Origin: Bacillus methanolicus MGA3
GTDB lineage: Bacteria; Bacillota; Bacilli; Bacillales; Cytobacillaceae
Assembly (NCBI RefSeq): GCF_000724485.1
Contig: NZ_CP007739.1
Span: 1,534,843 to 1,598,842, forward strand
Length of the DNA: 64,000 bases
Direction of reading: 5' to 3'
In this document: one piece after another, positions 8,826 through 17,770 of the stretch
Position numbering within the stretch: the first letter of the stretch is position 1
How the letters are laid out: each line of letters begins with the position of its first letter
Notes under the pieces: generated by a model
Database searches by the model: none
What the model was told of the DNA's origin: nothing
The model's input: only the letters and a program-made list of their open reading frames with translations
Translations under genes and position numbers: made by a program

Positions 8826-9147
8826 GTTTTTCCAAAATTTTTTATGAAACATATGCATTAATTAGAAAGATCATCGGACATCATTTTGAAACAGCGTCCA
8901 TACATACTTTAATTACTTCTATATAAAGCGGCTATCGCTAGACTTTTATGATAGCCCTCTTGGACACTGGATAAGGTTATTTTTTATTAGTGAAGCGATC
9001 AAATGAAGAGGATTTTGATTCGTATGAAATGAGGAGCGTATTCGAGGGAGCAAGCATGTTTTGCAGAATTTTAAGCTTACTTATGTCTGTTTTTCAATCT
9101 AAACTTATCTACATTTGTGGCTCACTTTTAATATCTAAGACTTAATT

Positions 9148-9180
9148 AAAAAAAACAGGTATGCCAGTTCGGCATACCTT
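9148..9180 (-). terminator. intrinsic terminator (minus strand)
   Basis: Minus strand AGGTATGCC, loop GAACT, GGCATACCT, then GTTTTTTTT: a 9-bp GC-containing stem with an eight-T tract. It probably serves transcripts from the TPR-nuclease gene or the transposase relic. Upstream, 8836-9147 holds no recognisable gene. Confidence 0.75.
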
Positions 9181-9231
9181 AATCATGATGTTTACTCAGA
9201 AAAGGTTAATTGCGATTTCTAAATCTTTTTA

Positions 9232-9391
9232 CCCTAAATAACTTCTTGAGTTGTTCATTTTTTTCGCTTTCACCCATCTTTGCGCGAGATTCGGGCTAAG
9301 TTCATAACTTCTTAGTCACCAATGTTTTATTTCCAACTTCTAATACTTCTTTAACTACTCGCAGTTTAAATTCTTTTAAACGTTTTCTCCG
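9232..9391 (-). pseudogene. IS3-type OrfA (helix-turn-helix transposase) remnant
   Basis: Translation gives RRKRLKEFKLRVVKEVLEVG, then NKTLVTKK, and after a frameshift YELSPNLAQRWVKAKK. This is the helix-turn-helix head of IS3-family OrfA transposases. There is no start, no OrfB and no terminal repeats, so only a scar remains. The repeat word TTTACTCAGAAAAGGTTA at 9191-9208 lies just beyond it. Confidence 0.65.
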
Positions 9392-9521
9392 TGTTATGTA
9401 TATCAAAAGCCCCCTTCATTGGTTATTTCGATGATAAAAACAACTTTTTCAAGTGTCCAAATTCATTAGGTGGACTAATGAGCTATCAGTTTAACTTTTG
9501 ATAATCTCTCAATAATATAAA

Positions 9522-11996
9522 CTACTCTTTATTATTACTAGGTTTATCCTTAGCGACATTAATAATAATAGTTTCAATCCTTTTTCCATCTATTATGTAA
9601 TAATTTTCAAAACCCTTTCCTTGGTCTCTTTTTCGTCCATCAAAAATTATGGCTACCCCAATACAACAATTTTTTTTCTTCATATAAGCAACTGTTTGAC
9701 TAATGGCATTCTTTGCATAGGTAGATGGATAGCCTGCTCCGCAAATTTTTAACTCTATAACAACTTTAATTCCCGGAGGAATTATTAGAAAAATGTCCAT
9801 CCGACCTTCTCCAATAATTACCTCATCTAGAACTTCAATATCTTTGTGAAGGTGAGATCGTAAAAAAAGAAGTAACAAACGTTGTGCCACATTCTCTGGT
9901 TTTGATACCCATTTGTCCTTTGAGTTTTTAGTTGTCCAAAATTCTGATTTGTGATGGGCTTCAATTAAGTTTTTAAAATCAGATAAGATTTTTAAAATTT
10001 CCTCGCGAATTGTTTCAATCTCTGTTTTTAATTGTCTATGTAAAAAGTTTTCGACTGATATTGATTTATCTTTTGGTAAACTTGGATTTGTCATTACTTT
10101 TTCGATCATTCGTTGACTAGCCTGTATCAACGCAACTTTAGTTTTTTGGTCATTTGGAGAAAGTTTTAAAGCAACTTGATAGGATTTATAGGCATTATGA
10201 TATTGTTCTAATTGTTCTTCAATTTGACCTCTTATATACCATGAGGCAAAGTTTTGATCGTCTACTTCTGTCCAATGTTTAGCGTACTTTAGAGCATCCT
10301 CCTTCTTTTTTAATCTAACCGCTAAATTAATAAGCTTCGGGTACAAATCAAGTAAAGAAGACTTTATTTTAAATGCTTCCTGTAAATATTGATATGATTT
10401 GTCTTCTCTTCCTAGATTTATCATGATTTTACTATATAGCTGTAATATTATGCTATAAGTATCTGGATATGACTTCAAATTATACTTTTTTGCTTTATCC
10501 AGCCATTCAAGGGCTTGTTCAGGATAATCTTTTGCTACTTTTATTGCCAGAATTAGATGGAACATAATAAGTAAATGTTCATCCTGATAATTAGCAAGCT
10601 TATTCTCAATTTCTTTTATTTTTATATCTGGTATGTCATCATTTTGAAGTAACATTAATAGTTGTTCATGTATTATATCATCAGTAGTAATACCCCTTTG
10701 TTTCTTAATAGTGGATAGCTTCTTTTTCCAATTTTCTGCTTCTTCAAACTTACCTTGTTCTCGACAGATTATCTCTAAGAAAGCAATCGTTGCTTCTTTC
10801 TCTTTCTCTATTCCCACTATTGAACGACGATACTCATAACTATCTAAAAATGCTTTTTCTGCTTCAGAAAAACGCTTTAATTCATACTCCAACTTACCGG
10901 TATGAAAAGATAAATAACCTAATATGCGATATAATCCTAAACTTTCTCCTTTTTCATTTAATTGGCGCTTTACTTCTTCTGATAAATCAGCTAGTAATCG
11001 TAAGGCTTTCTTTGGCTCTATCTGTTCTAGTACTTGAAAAATCCTCATATATGAACGAATGGCATCATTTATTTTTTCGCTACTTATCCATAAATCACCA
11101 GCAGTTTTATAAGCTTCTATTGCTTCTTCTTGCTTGTCTTGATCCTTAAGAAGTGAACCTATATTATAATAAGCCCATGCTTTACTGGAAGAATCTATGT
11201 TTTCACTATTTGAAAATGCTTGATAATAGTAATATTCTGCAGCTTCAAATAGTTTTTGATCGGCTAATGCATTACCTAATGCTAAAGTGGCATTAAAGTG
11301 GTCAATTTCCGACAAATGCTCGTTTTTACTTAATAAGTAACGAGCATCATCCTCAGCTAGTCGATGACGATTTGTTAAAGTAGCTAGTTCTACTCGATGT
11401 AAAGCAAGTTTAAGTTGGATATCTTCTGATAGTTTTGTTCGGTTAATTCCAAAAGCTGCTTCTACCCATTCAGAGGGGATCGTTTGGCTAAAATAGAGAT
11501 TGAGGTAATTCTCTTTTTTAAGAAACGTGTTTACCGCTTCCTCGTGCTGTCCAATTTTAATAAGAGTGTTAATTGTTTCTGCAGTTTGTTTCATTGTTTC
11601 ATACGCCTTAGACGAGAGTCTTTCAATAATATTTGAAAGAATATCGTGACCGGTTTCTTCATCAAGAGTATCTATTAAAGTCTTTGATTTACCTAGTATC
11701 CCACTTTCAACCGCCATTTCTAATTTTATTTCATAATCAGAATTTGATATTTTTTCATAATGATATCCGTGCTTAGCTAAATGACTCAATATATCTTTAA
11801 TTTTTTCATCTGAAGATCGTTCTGTCTTGATTTCCGTAAACTCTTGATATTTTTTCATTAATAACTGAATGTCATGTACATCTTTCTCTTTATCTTTTTT
11901 ACCATTGATTGTAACCATAACTAGCTTGTCTTTTGTTTCAAAAGAAATAATACAAATGGGCTGCGCTTCCTTAAGTATTTTGTATCTAAGAGTCAT
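9522..11996 (-). CDS. TPR protein with C-terminal PD-(D/E)XK nuclease domain
   Basis: 824 aa, ATG 11996 behind AGGTGG. Residues 1-150 are unrecognised. About 170-640 is a long tetratricopeptide-like helical array (for example SKAWAYYNIGSLLKDQDKQ, and NFASWYIRGQIEEQLEQYHN). About 715-800 is a nuclease fold: GEGRMDIFLIIP with D734, then VVIELK with E748 and K750, then SQTVAYM. Such C-terminal domains occur in PD-(D/E)XK proteins of uncertain role. It neighbours a broken Mrr-type gene and a GIY-YIG protein, so defence is a fair guess. No operon partner lies within 100 bases. Confidence 0.75.
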   Translation of the reverse strand: MTLRYKILKEAQPICIISFETKDKLVMVTINGKKDKEKDVHDIQLLMKKYQEFTEIKTERSSDEKIKDILSHLAKHGYHYEKISNSDYEIKLEMAVESGILGKSKTLIDTLDEETGHDILSNIIERLSSKAYETMKQTAETINTLIKIGQHEEAVNTFLKKENYLNLYFSQTIPSEWVEAAFGINRTKLSEDIQLKLALHRVELATLTNRHRLAEDDARYLLSKNEHLSEIDHFNATLALGNALADQKLFEAAEYYYYQAFSNSENIDSSSKAWAYYNIGSLLKDQDKQEEAIEAYKTAGDLWISSEKINDAIRSYMRIFQVLEQIEPKKALRLLADLSEEVKRQLNEKGESLGLYRILGYLSFHTGKLEYELKRFSEAEKAFLDSYEYRRSIVGIEKEKEATIAFLEIICREQGKFEEAENWKKKLSTIKKQRGITTDDIIHEQLLMLLQNDDIPDIKIKEIENKLANYQDEHLLIMFHLILAIKVAKDYPEQALEWLDKAKKYNLKSYPDTYSIILQLYSKIMINLGREDKSYQYLQEAFKIKSSLLDLYPKLINLAVRLKKKEDALKYAKHWTEVDDQNFASWYIRGQIEEQLEQYHNAYKSYQVALKLSPNDQKTKVALIQASQRMIEKVMTNPSLPKDKSISVENFLHRQLKTEIETIREEILKILSDFKNLIEAHHKSEFWTTKNSKDKWVSKPENVAQRLLLLFLRSHLHKDIEVLDEVIIGEGRMDIFLIIPPGIKVVIELKICGAGYPSTYAKNAISQTVAYMKKKNCCIGVAIIFDGRKRDQGKGFENYYIIDGKRIETIIINVAKDKPSNNKE

Positions 11997-12105
11997 AAAT
12001 AACCACCTATTTATAACTGAGTGTTGGTAATGTTATTTATCATAACTTTATTTGGTTTAAAATTCGTTTTGATAGATTAACCACAACAGAGAATGTTTTG
12101 GAGAT

Positions 12106-12492
12106 CTAAAATTTGTACTTGTAAAGAGGAATATCAGTTCGTATCCATTCCACTGGGATTGTATGTCTGATATTAGCAGCGATATCTGTTCGATATTGAT
12201 ATGTACCCACTACTTTTCCAATTGCTATTGCAGAACGATATTTCAATGGAAGAGCCACTAAGTCTCCTTTTTGGATGCGGTGAATAAATGCCCAGATTTG
12301 TCCAACCTTATTAGCCGCTTCATTTTCTGTCGCTTTCGGATAGACTTTATTAAAAAGCTCTTTTAATTGCTCCCTTGTTTGTATAGAAGAAAGATCAGGT
12401 AGTTCGTTCCAACCGATGACTGCTACCCCGTGTTCTAACGCTGCTTCTTACTGCTCTCCGTATCTTCCTGCTCGAACTAACCATACTGCCAT
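12106..12492 (-). pseudogene. N-terminal part of an Mrr-type restriction protein, in-frame TAA and truncated
   Basis: ATG 12492 with SD AGGAGG opens MAVWLVRAGRYGEQ, then TAA at 12448-12450. The frame continues unshifted: EAALEHGVAVIGWNELPDL, later GQIWAFIHRIQKGDLVALPL, and SAIAIGKVVGTYQYRTDI. This is the EVE-like N-terminal domain typical of Mrr-family restriction enzymes. It ends at a TAG (12106-12108) right after TDIPL, where the nuclease domain would follow. Both the nonsense codon and the missing C-terminus argue for a dead gene. Confidence 0.8.
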
Positions 12493-12599
12493 TTTTATTC
12501 CTCCTGAAGCTGACTAAATAAAAAAGATTTCAACCAATTAATAACAAATGGTTATGCTTTTTTATTTCGTTTTAAGCGGTACATATAAATCACGTTGTT

Positions 12600-12803
12600 C
12601 TAGCGTCGAAAATAAATTCTTCCTTCTTTCGAAAAAGGATATTCCATGACCGCACCAATTTGTGTATCTACTGTATTGGACCGGACTTTTAAGAAGATAG
12701 CTGTATGAAACTGATAATGTAACTGGGCAATACATAATTCCACTTTAATACGGTCTAAAACAGTTAAAAGAAATCGGTGAAAAATTGTGCTTTGTAATAT
12801 CAT
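12600..12803 (-). CDS. small hypothetical protein (67 aa)
   Basis: Open frame from ATG 12803 with no strong ribosome site. It reads MILQSTIFHRFLLTVLDRIK and ends KEGRIYFRR. It lies 55 bases downstream of the basic 78-aa ORF, on the same strand. I do not recognise it, and it may be the tail of a decayed gene. Confidence 0.3.
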   Translation of the reverse strand: MILQSTIFHRFLLTVLDRIKVELCIAQLHYQFHTAIFLKVRSNTVDTQIGAVMEYPFSKEGRIYFRR

Positions 12804-12858
12804 ATTGAGACAATGTCTATATATCCTCTAAAATTATTTTTGCTGTTGTGAGCCTCCG

Positions 12859-13095
12859 CTACCTGATAACCGATGTTTTCTTTTTTCTGGCATTCTTTGT
12901 TTTTCCTTGAGCTGGCCTTCTATCGCTAGGGTCTTTGTCTTTACCTTTCCACTGTAAAACTGTTTCTGTTTCTGTCGTTCTTAAATCATAATCTCTGATA
13001 TGTAATAATTTTTCCTTTGGTATTAATGGTTTTAAAGTTTCTCGGTTGGTACTAGTACCTATTCTCAATGCTTCTTGTATTTTAATCATTTTCAT
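12859..13095 (-). CDS. small basic hypothetical protein (78 aa)
   Basis: Starts ATG 13095 and overlaps the preceding small ORF by 14 bases. The C-terminal 30 residues are strongly basic (GKTKNARKKKTSVIR), suggesting nucleic-acid contact. The N-terminus is mixed. It forms a run with the GIY-YIG gene and a 38-aa ORF on the same strand. Family unknown. Confidence 0.4.
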   Translation of the reverse strand: MKMIKIQEALRIGTSTNRETLKPLIPKEKLLHIRDYDLRTTETETVLQWKGKDKDPSDRRPAQGKTKNARKKKTSVIR

Positions 13096-13198
13096 TCATG
13101 TTATTTGACTCTTTCATCATGTTTAAATATGTTTGGTATTTAAGTTCATCATCCACTGTATTGAATCTTCCGAAAATTAAGTCCATTGCATTTCTCAC
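13082..13198 (-). CDS. small ORF (34-38 aa) between GIY-YIG and basic ORF
   Basis: GTG 13198 or ATG 13186 opens a short acidic frame (MDLIFGRFNTVDDELKYQTY...) ending at 13082. It begins 2 bases past the GIY-YIG stop and overlaps the next ORF, the spacing of a translationally coupled set. No SD is obvious, so coupling would be needed. No family recognised. Confidence 0.35.
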   Translation of the reverse strand: MRNAMDLIFGRFNTVDDELKYQTYLNMMKESNNMNEND

Positions 13199-13200
13199 TA

Positions 13201-13677
13201 CTATACTTGATATATCAGATCTTTCATAGTAAGCCTCTTTTTCGTATAGTGTCCATTCTGTTCTCTTGTATCCTTTCCCATTAACTGACTCAATATATGT
13301 TCTTTGGCTCTATACACTTCTTTTTTGTTACCTTCTCTTTTGGTAAATTTACTGTTAAAAGGTGGATTATGTTCTAAAATTAAATCTATTTCTAAAATAT
13401 TTTTCTTTGGAAGAGGCTCGCACTCATCTAAAATATACAAGTCTATGTTATATATGTATTTATGACCTTCTAATACCCTAGTGGCTTTATCTATTCCATT
13501 CAAATGTTTTTTAACTCTAGAAGAAAGATTGTCAGCCTCTCCTATATAAAGTATCCTTCCCCCCTTGTCTTTTAAAATATAAACTCCTGCTTGAGTAAAT
13601 GTTTCTAACTTTTTCTCCTCACCAGCAAAAATATTCTCTACAATTGTGTATTTAACATCTATCTTTCTCTCAGCCAT
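13201..13677 (-). CDS. GIY-YIG nuclease-domain protein
   Basis: 158 aa from ATG 13677 (SD GGAGG, 9 bases). The GIY-YIG core is clear: GVY at 31-33, YIG at 44-46, then R54 in NLSSRVKKHL. ILEIDLILEHNPPFNSKF supplies the downstream acidic residue and Asn typical of UvrC/Cho-like and homing-type domains. The 33 residues upstream of ATG 13677 in the longer frame lack support. A stand-alone GIY-YIG protein could be a repair, mobile-element or phage nuclease, and context does not decide. Followed by short coupled ORFs. Confidence 0.75.
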   Translation of the reverse strand: MAERKIDVKYTIVENIFAGEEKKLETFTQAGVYILKDKGGRILYIGEADNLSSRVKKHLNGIDKATRVLEGHKYIYNIDLYILDECEPLPKKNILEIDLILEHNPPFNSKFTKREGNKKEVYRAKEHILSQLMGKDTREQNGHYTKKRLTMKDLIYQV

Positions 13678-13904
13678 ATAACATATCCTCCATAACAATT
13701 TATTTAATCGTAAATGTTTGTGATGTTTATCTGAAAAGTAGACAAACAAAACAGAGAGATTATAACTTCCCTGCACATCTATAATCGCTCACTCAAATGC
13801 AAACATTCCTGTTTTATCGAGCCTATGCTCTGCTCCTTAAACTTATAGTTTGAAACAGCTACTATTTCTCAATTGTTTTTCTTTTGATATATTCCTTTTT
13901 ACTC

Positions 13905-14075
13905 AATTCATGTATCGAGCAATTTGATTAATAGATGCACCTTTATTTGCAATTTTGTTCATCTCACACTGAATAAATGATATAACATCTTTCATATTCA
14001 CGACATGGATATGTAGTATAACCATACTTAACCTTACCTTCAATATCTATACAATGATCTAAATGTTCTGGTAAA
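13905..14075 (-). pseudogene. decayed gene fragment, family unknown
   Basis: Minus strand reads LPEHLDHCIDIEG, then KYGYTTYPCREYERCYII, a stop and frameshift, then MNKIANKGASINQIARYMN, which looks like a helix-turn-helix. A related LPxxxDxCxD segment occurs at 6760-6800 and 17680-17730. I cannot name the family. The rest of 13778-14500 shows no intact gene, only a 10-bp hairpin TATCAGGAAC/GTTCCTGATA near 14315-14345. Confidence 0.35.
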
Positions 14076-14526
14076 ATATATCAAGGGAAAATTGGAACTC
14101 TAGACAAATAAGAAAGCATGTGCTAATATTTAAACAGATTACCTCAATTTGTTTTGGTTGCAATTATCATTTTTTTATACGATTTATCAAAGTTTATACG
14201 CTATTATTAAGTTAACTTACTGTTTTATCATTTTTTTATCCTTCACTATATATTATGTAAACTAGAAACAAAAGCGAACAGACTCCGATTCTCCCCTCAA
14301 GTCCGCATTATAAAGCTTATCAGGAACATTCAAGTTCCTGATAATTTTCCGGGGTTGTCGTTTTAACATAATCTTAATACATATTTGCTTCATTTCTGGA
14401 GATAATTGCAATATTTATAATATTTCCAGTCAAATCATTGGGTGATTTTTACGGTTCATAGTTATGTATGGAATTTACGAAACGAATGGAAAATCCCAAA
14501 GGGAAACCGCTACTCGATAATATCAA

Positions 14527-14740
14527 GCTGTTTCGGATTCACCTATGGGACAACAACAAAAAGTGGATTTTAGAAAAATCAAAGTGAAAAATCAAAAAGG
14601 AAAATTAGTTGATTTATATCTTTATGGAATTAAGTTTTTCACACTCGCCTCATCAATATAAAGAGTGGTTTGATCGTCTATTTACGATGAGAGTTGTCAT
14701 TCAAGGAACCTGGGCTATTAAGATATGTGGATATATACCT
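14527..14740 (+). pseudogene. IS21-family IstA transposase remnant
   Basis: Forward translation gives SDSPMGQQQKVDFRKIKVKN and QKGKLVDLYLYG, then after a frameshift SHSPHQYKEWFDRLFTM. This corresponds to the IstA stretch before the DDE catalytic core (ETPxGQQxQVDFG..., LSHSRYKYVEWxDRPFT). Only about 70 codons remain. An IstB scrap of the same family lies at 18247-18640 on the other strand. Confidence 0.7.
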
Positions 14741-14794
14741 CAAGCTTTCGTATCGTTTCACTCATGAAAACTATATTTTCTTGATCATCTTGAA

Positions 14795-14962
14795 TTAAGA
14801 CTTATTTAAAAACATGATAATTTCAGCTTTTCTCTTACTATCTTTGACATCTCGTAAATCAAATGCAATTTTTTGACCTTTCTTAGAGGCTATTATTGCT
14901 TCTTTTTTGGCTCTATGGAGACTAATTTCATTATCACTAACTACAATTATTTTATGGTCCAT
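14795..14962 (-). CDS. small protein (55 aa), lysine-rich
   Basis: ATG 14962 with SD GGGGGA six bases upstream; 55 codons to TAA 14795. It reads MDHKIIVVSDNEISLHRAKK and ends AEIIMFLNKS. An alternating hydrophobic start followed by a basic helix suggests a small compact alpha/beta fold. It lies 13 bases beyond the metallopeptidase stop, on the same strand, so it is probably co-transcribed. I know no family for it. Good SD, clean frame and tight spacing make it a likely real gene missed by length cut-offs. Confidence 0.55.
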   Translation of the reverse strand: MDHKIIVVSDNEISLHRAKKEAIIASKKGQKIAFDLRDVKDSKRKAEIIMFLNKS

Positions 14963-14975
14963 GCTAATCCCCCAT

Positions 14976-16358
14976 TTATATTGAAATGACCCTTGAACTT
15001 TGCCGTTTCCTACTGTTTTTAATGCGTTGGATTACTCTGTTTAATTCTCTCGCTTGTTGCAACACCCCAATTAACAACTCTACGGTGTGATAACATGCAT
15101 CGGTATTGAGCGTTTCCGCTGTTGTATGTTCGTTTTGATATCCAACTGAAAGGTTTACGCTTTGGATACCATGTGAAGCCCAAATTCTTGTGTCGCTGCT
15201 TCCTCCATTTGTGCACTTCCATCCTTCTAAGCCTTGGCTCTTTGCTATTTCTTCAATAAAAATTCCGTATCTTTCATCGCAAAATGGTTCATATCCGCCG
15301 CATGATGTGACAATGTCACTGGTACCGCGTCGGTCTACGATAAACGCAGCGTCAACATCCCATAGAAAATAATCATCTACGTTTCTAGCCCCGGCTAAGC
15401 CAATTTCCTCTTCCACAGTGAAGATAAATTTAACTTTACCGTTAAAATTGAATGTGTGGAGACGCTCGGCAAGTTCAAGTAATATAGCTACACCAGCTCG
15501 GTCATCTGCACCTAATATGCCTTTACTGCTGGACCAAATCGATCCCTCTTTTACAATTTCTCTGTCTTCCTCAATGACATCGACTGTATCTAAATGGGCA
15601 TTTAACAAAATTGTAGGGCCATGGCCAGTTCCACAAACTTTTTGGGCAAGGATATTTCCGGTTCGGTCAACAGATAGGAAATCTACATGCGGACGTAAAT
15701 TTTCAATTACAAATTGACGAATATCTTCCTCATTTCCGCTTTCCCCATTAATCGATAAACACTGTTCGAGCAGATGAAGGAATAATTGCTTTCTAATAAA
15801 TTCTAACTCTTCATTCAGCCATTCTTTTTGAATCTTGTTAAGCTTTTCTGTGATGTCAAGAAGCTGCTGGCGTGGTACTGACATTCTTACCGCCCGATTT
15901 CTTGTGTAAAATCTTGATACGCCCGCCGCACGTAAAACTTTACTCACACACTCCATATCTACCCATTCAGCAAAACAGATCGTTGGCTTTTGTCGTTCAT
16001 GTCCATCGCAGCAGTAAATTGTGTGAAGCCCAAGGCGGTTCAGCTGCCGTACCATTCCAGAAATATAAGTGTCAAGTTCTCTAACTTTTGGTTCTTCTTT
16101 CCCTGGACGAAACCAAAGTCCTTCCCCTCTACCTCGAAATTTAAAATCTAAACAATTTAACCATTTATCTTCTGAGACTACAGGACTTAAAATTGTTAAT
16201 ATTCCTTGTTCAAAGACATATGATATAGAAAGTTTTTCTAGATTTTCTAATAAAAATGCCAAATTCTCTTCTGTTTCATTCCAACAATTAAATACATTTA
16301 GACTTTTCTCTTGCACCATAAACCCGTGACGAATGAATAAACGATACCAATTTTTCAT
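14976..16358 (-). CDS. M20/M28-type metallopeptidase with extra N-terminal domain
   Basis: 460 aa. The C-terminal 260 residues form a zinc peptidase of the M20/M28/M42 clan: LLNAHLDTVD (first His/Asp), GADDRAGVA (bridging Asp), FTVEEEIGLAG (Glu pair), IVDRRGTSD and NEHTTAETL (last His). All five ligands are present. Residues 1-195 are not part of that fold; they hold CCDGH (about 116-120) and an aromatic-rich stretch and resemble nothing I can name. No signal peptide, so cytosolic, probably an aminopeptidase or deacylase. A 55-aa gene follows at 13 bases; a terminator separates it from the regulator upstream. Confidence 0.75.
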   Translation of the reverse strand: MKNWYRLFIRHGFMVQEKSLNVFNCWNETEENLAFLLENLEKLSISYVFEQGILTILSPVVSEDKWLNCLDFKFRGRGEGLWFRPGKEEPKVRELDTYISGMVRQLNRLGLHTIYCCDGHERQKPTICFAEWVDMECVSKVLRAAGVSRFYTRNRAVRMSVPRQQLLDITEKLNKIQKEWLNEELEFIRKQLFLHLLEQCLSINGESGNEEDIRQFVIENLRPHVDFLSVDRTGNILAQKVCGTGHGPTILLNAHLDTVDVIEEDREIVKEGSIWSSSKGILGADDRAGVAILLELAERLHTFNFNGKVKFIFTVEEEIGLAGARNVDDYFLWDVDAAFIVDRRGTSDIVTSCGGYEPFCDERYGIFIEEIAKSQGLEGWKCTNGGSSDTRIWASHGIQSVNLSVGYQNEHTTAETLNTDACYHTVELLIGVLQQARELNRVIQRIKNSRKRQSSRVISI

Positions 16359-16395
16359 CGTATCATCTCCTTTTTGTTTATGGATTTATTATTGC

Positions 16396-16429
16396 AAAAA
16401 TGCGATGACACCTCTGTCATCGCATTTTT
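16396..16429 (-). terminator. intrinsic terminator of the TPR/winged-helix gene
   Basis: AAAAATGCGATGAC (16396-16409) pairs perfectly with GTCATCGCATTTTT (16416-16429): a 14-bp stem with a 6-base loop and A/T tracts on both sides, so it can work in both directions. It overlaps the stop codon of the upstream gene and leads into the peptidase. Confidence 0.85.
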
Positions 16430-17477
16430 ATGATAAATATTCTATTTCTTCATCTACTCGGTACATCACAATATATGGCAATGTCCGATCAAAGTAATAG
16501 GCTGTTTCACCTCTATAGTTGGTAGTTTGAATGATGGAAGGAATTTCGCAACTTCTCAATTTATTTCTAAGTCTGCTAATCGCTTTAATCAAAGCATCTT
16601 TATTTACTACTCCCTTAACATGAGAATCAAGAAAGAAATTGTGTAAAGTGATTCGTGTAGCTGGAGAATCAACAGAGCTTTTCGTAAGCAAATATCGGAG
16701 CATATCCCCATGATTTTGACTAATGTTTACTTCGTTTTCATTATAGACAAGTTTAATATTTCGATCATTGAAGTAAAGTACGATCGTATTTAAAGGTACA
16801 TTGGTGATAAGTTCTTCACACTCTTCCTTTGAACAAGTTGTCGTCTCATCTTGACTAATTTTATAGAATGCATGTCTTTCCAAGTATTTTTCATTTTCTG
16901 TTAAACTCTGATAAAGTGAGGAAAATTCATAATTCGGTAGTTCCTGCTGACTTTTATATGGTAATCCAATTATTTTTTCATACGTATACTTTGCAATGTG
17001 CAAGGCACTGTTCGTTAAGTATAGGTGAGCGTTCACTACCTGTTTTTCATTGAGACAATAATCTTTTTGATCATAATATTCTTGATTCTCTATTGCCTTC
17101 TGAAAATAATGCAATGCACTCTCATAATCCTTATGTTTGTACGATAAAAAACCAAGTCTATACGCTGCAGATGGGTTTCTGCTATCATAATTTAGGGCCT
17201 TTTTAAGACAATGGATGGCAGTTTGGTCGTCCTTTTCATACTGCATTTTAAGAAATGTTCCATAATGGATTAAATTAAAAACAAGCTTCTTAGTGACGTA
17301 TTTAAGATAACTATTATCCTCTTTTTTCTCTTTACCTAGTTTTCTGAGTCTGTTATATATTTCCTCATAAACTTTTATTTTCCGAGAGTATAAGGAATAG
17401 TCACTTTCCTGTTCCTGATCATGCAGTTCTTGTTCCAGTTCCTCTAGTTCTTCTAATGTCATTTTCTTTAAACGCAT
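16428..17477 (-). CDS. TPR protein with C-terminal winged-helix-like domain, probable regulator
   Basis: 349 aa from ATG 17477, chosen because GAAGGAGAG lies just upstream (the frame stays open 37 codons further without a ribosome site). Residues 1-60 are a charged coiled coil. About 95-165 are TPR-like repeats (SAAYRLGFLSYKHKDYESAL, HYFQKAIEN). The last 120 residues, with ALIKAISRLRNKL then YRGETAYYF, look like an OmpR/SARP winged helix (recognition helix plus wing). A signal-sensing transcription factor is likely, and its target could be the adjacent peptidase. This is inference. Confidence 0.6.
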   Translation of the reverse strand: MRLKKMTLEELEELEQELHDQEQESDYSLYSRKIKVYEEIYNRLRKLGKEKKEDNSYLKYVTKKLVFNLIHYGTFLKMQYEKDDQTAIHCLKKALNYDSRNPSAAYRLGFLSYKHKDYESALHYFQKAIENQEYYDQKDYCLNEKQVVNAHLYLTNSALHIAKYTYEKIIGLPYKSQQELPNYEFSSLYQSLTENEKYLERHAFYKISQDETTTCSKEECEELITNVPLNTIVLYFNDRNIKLVYNENEVNISQNHGDMLRYLLTKSSVDSPATRITLHNFFLDSHVKGVVNKDALIKAISRLRNKLRSCEIPSIIQTTNYRGETAYYFDRTLPYIVMYRVDEEIEYLS

Positions 17478-17700
17478 TTTATACTCTCCTTCTAGTCGGC
17501 TAAATAGTATCGACCAAGATGATAACATTGATATTGATGAAAGTGAATCTGCTGTTTTGCATTCAGTTTGAATACGTAAGGTTTTCAATCACTGTCCTTT
17601 ATTTAAGTGAAGGGTTCATTTATTTATTCGGAATAGCAAAGGAAATTGGTTACATTCTTATCGATCATTTCTCATGACATAGTAATTCTTTTTCTACATC

Positions 17701-17757
17701 TACACAATAATCAAAATATTTTGGTAAAGTATATCTAAAAAAGGAACATTTATGTTA
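17701..17757. repeat. dispersed repeat, copy C
   Basis: The word TCNAAATNTTNTGGTAAARTATATC recurs here, at 14056-14080 and, with one change, at 6768-6786. Forward it contains TGGTAAAAT/TGGTAAAGT, like an extended -10, and it lies 20-50 bases before the 89-aa gene. Read in reverse it encodes a conserved LPxxxDxCxD peptide. Either reading could explain its conservation. Confidence 0.45.
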
Positions 17758-17770
17758 GTGAGGTGTATTT

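Noticed and set aside
8773-8835. SigM N-terminal extension from TTG 8835
   Set aside because: Covers the ECF promoter and has no Shine-Dalgarno site.
8931-8965. Hairpin GGCTATC/GATAGCC as terminator
   Set aside because: No T tract on either strand and no gene end nearby.
10790-11149. 119-aa plus-strand ORF
   Set aside because: Antisense shadow of the TPR-nuclease gene with low-complexity leucine runs.
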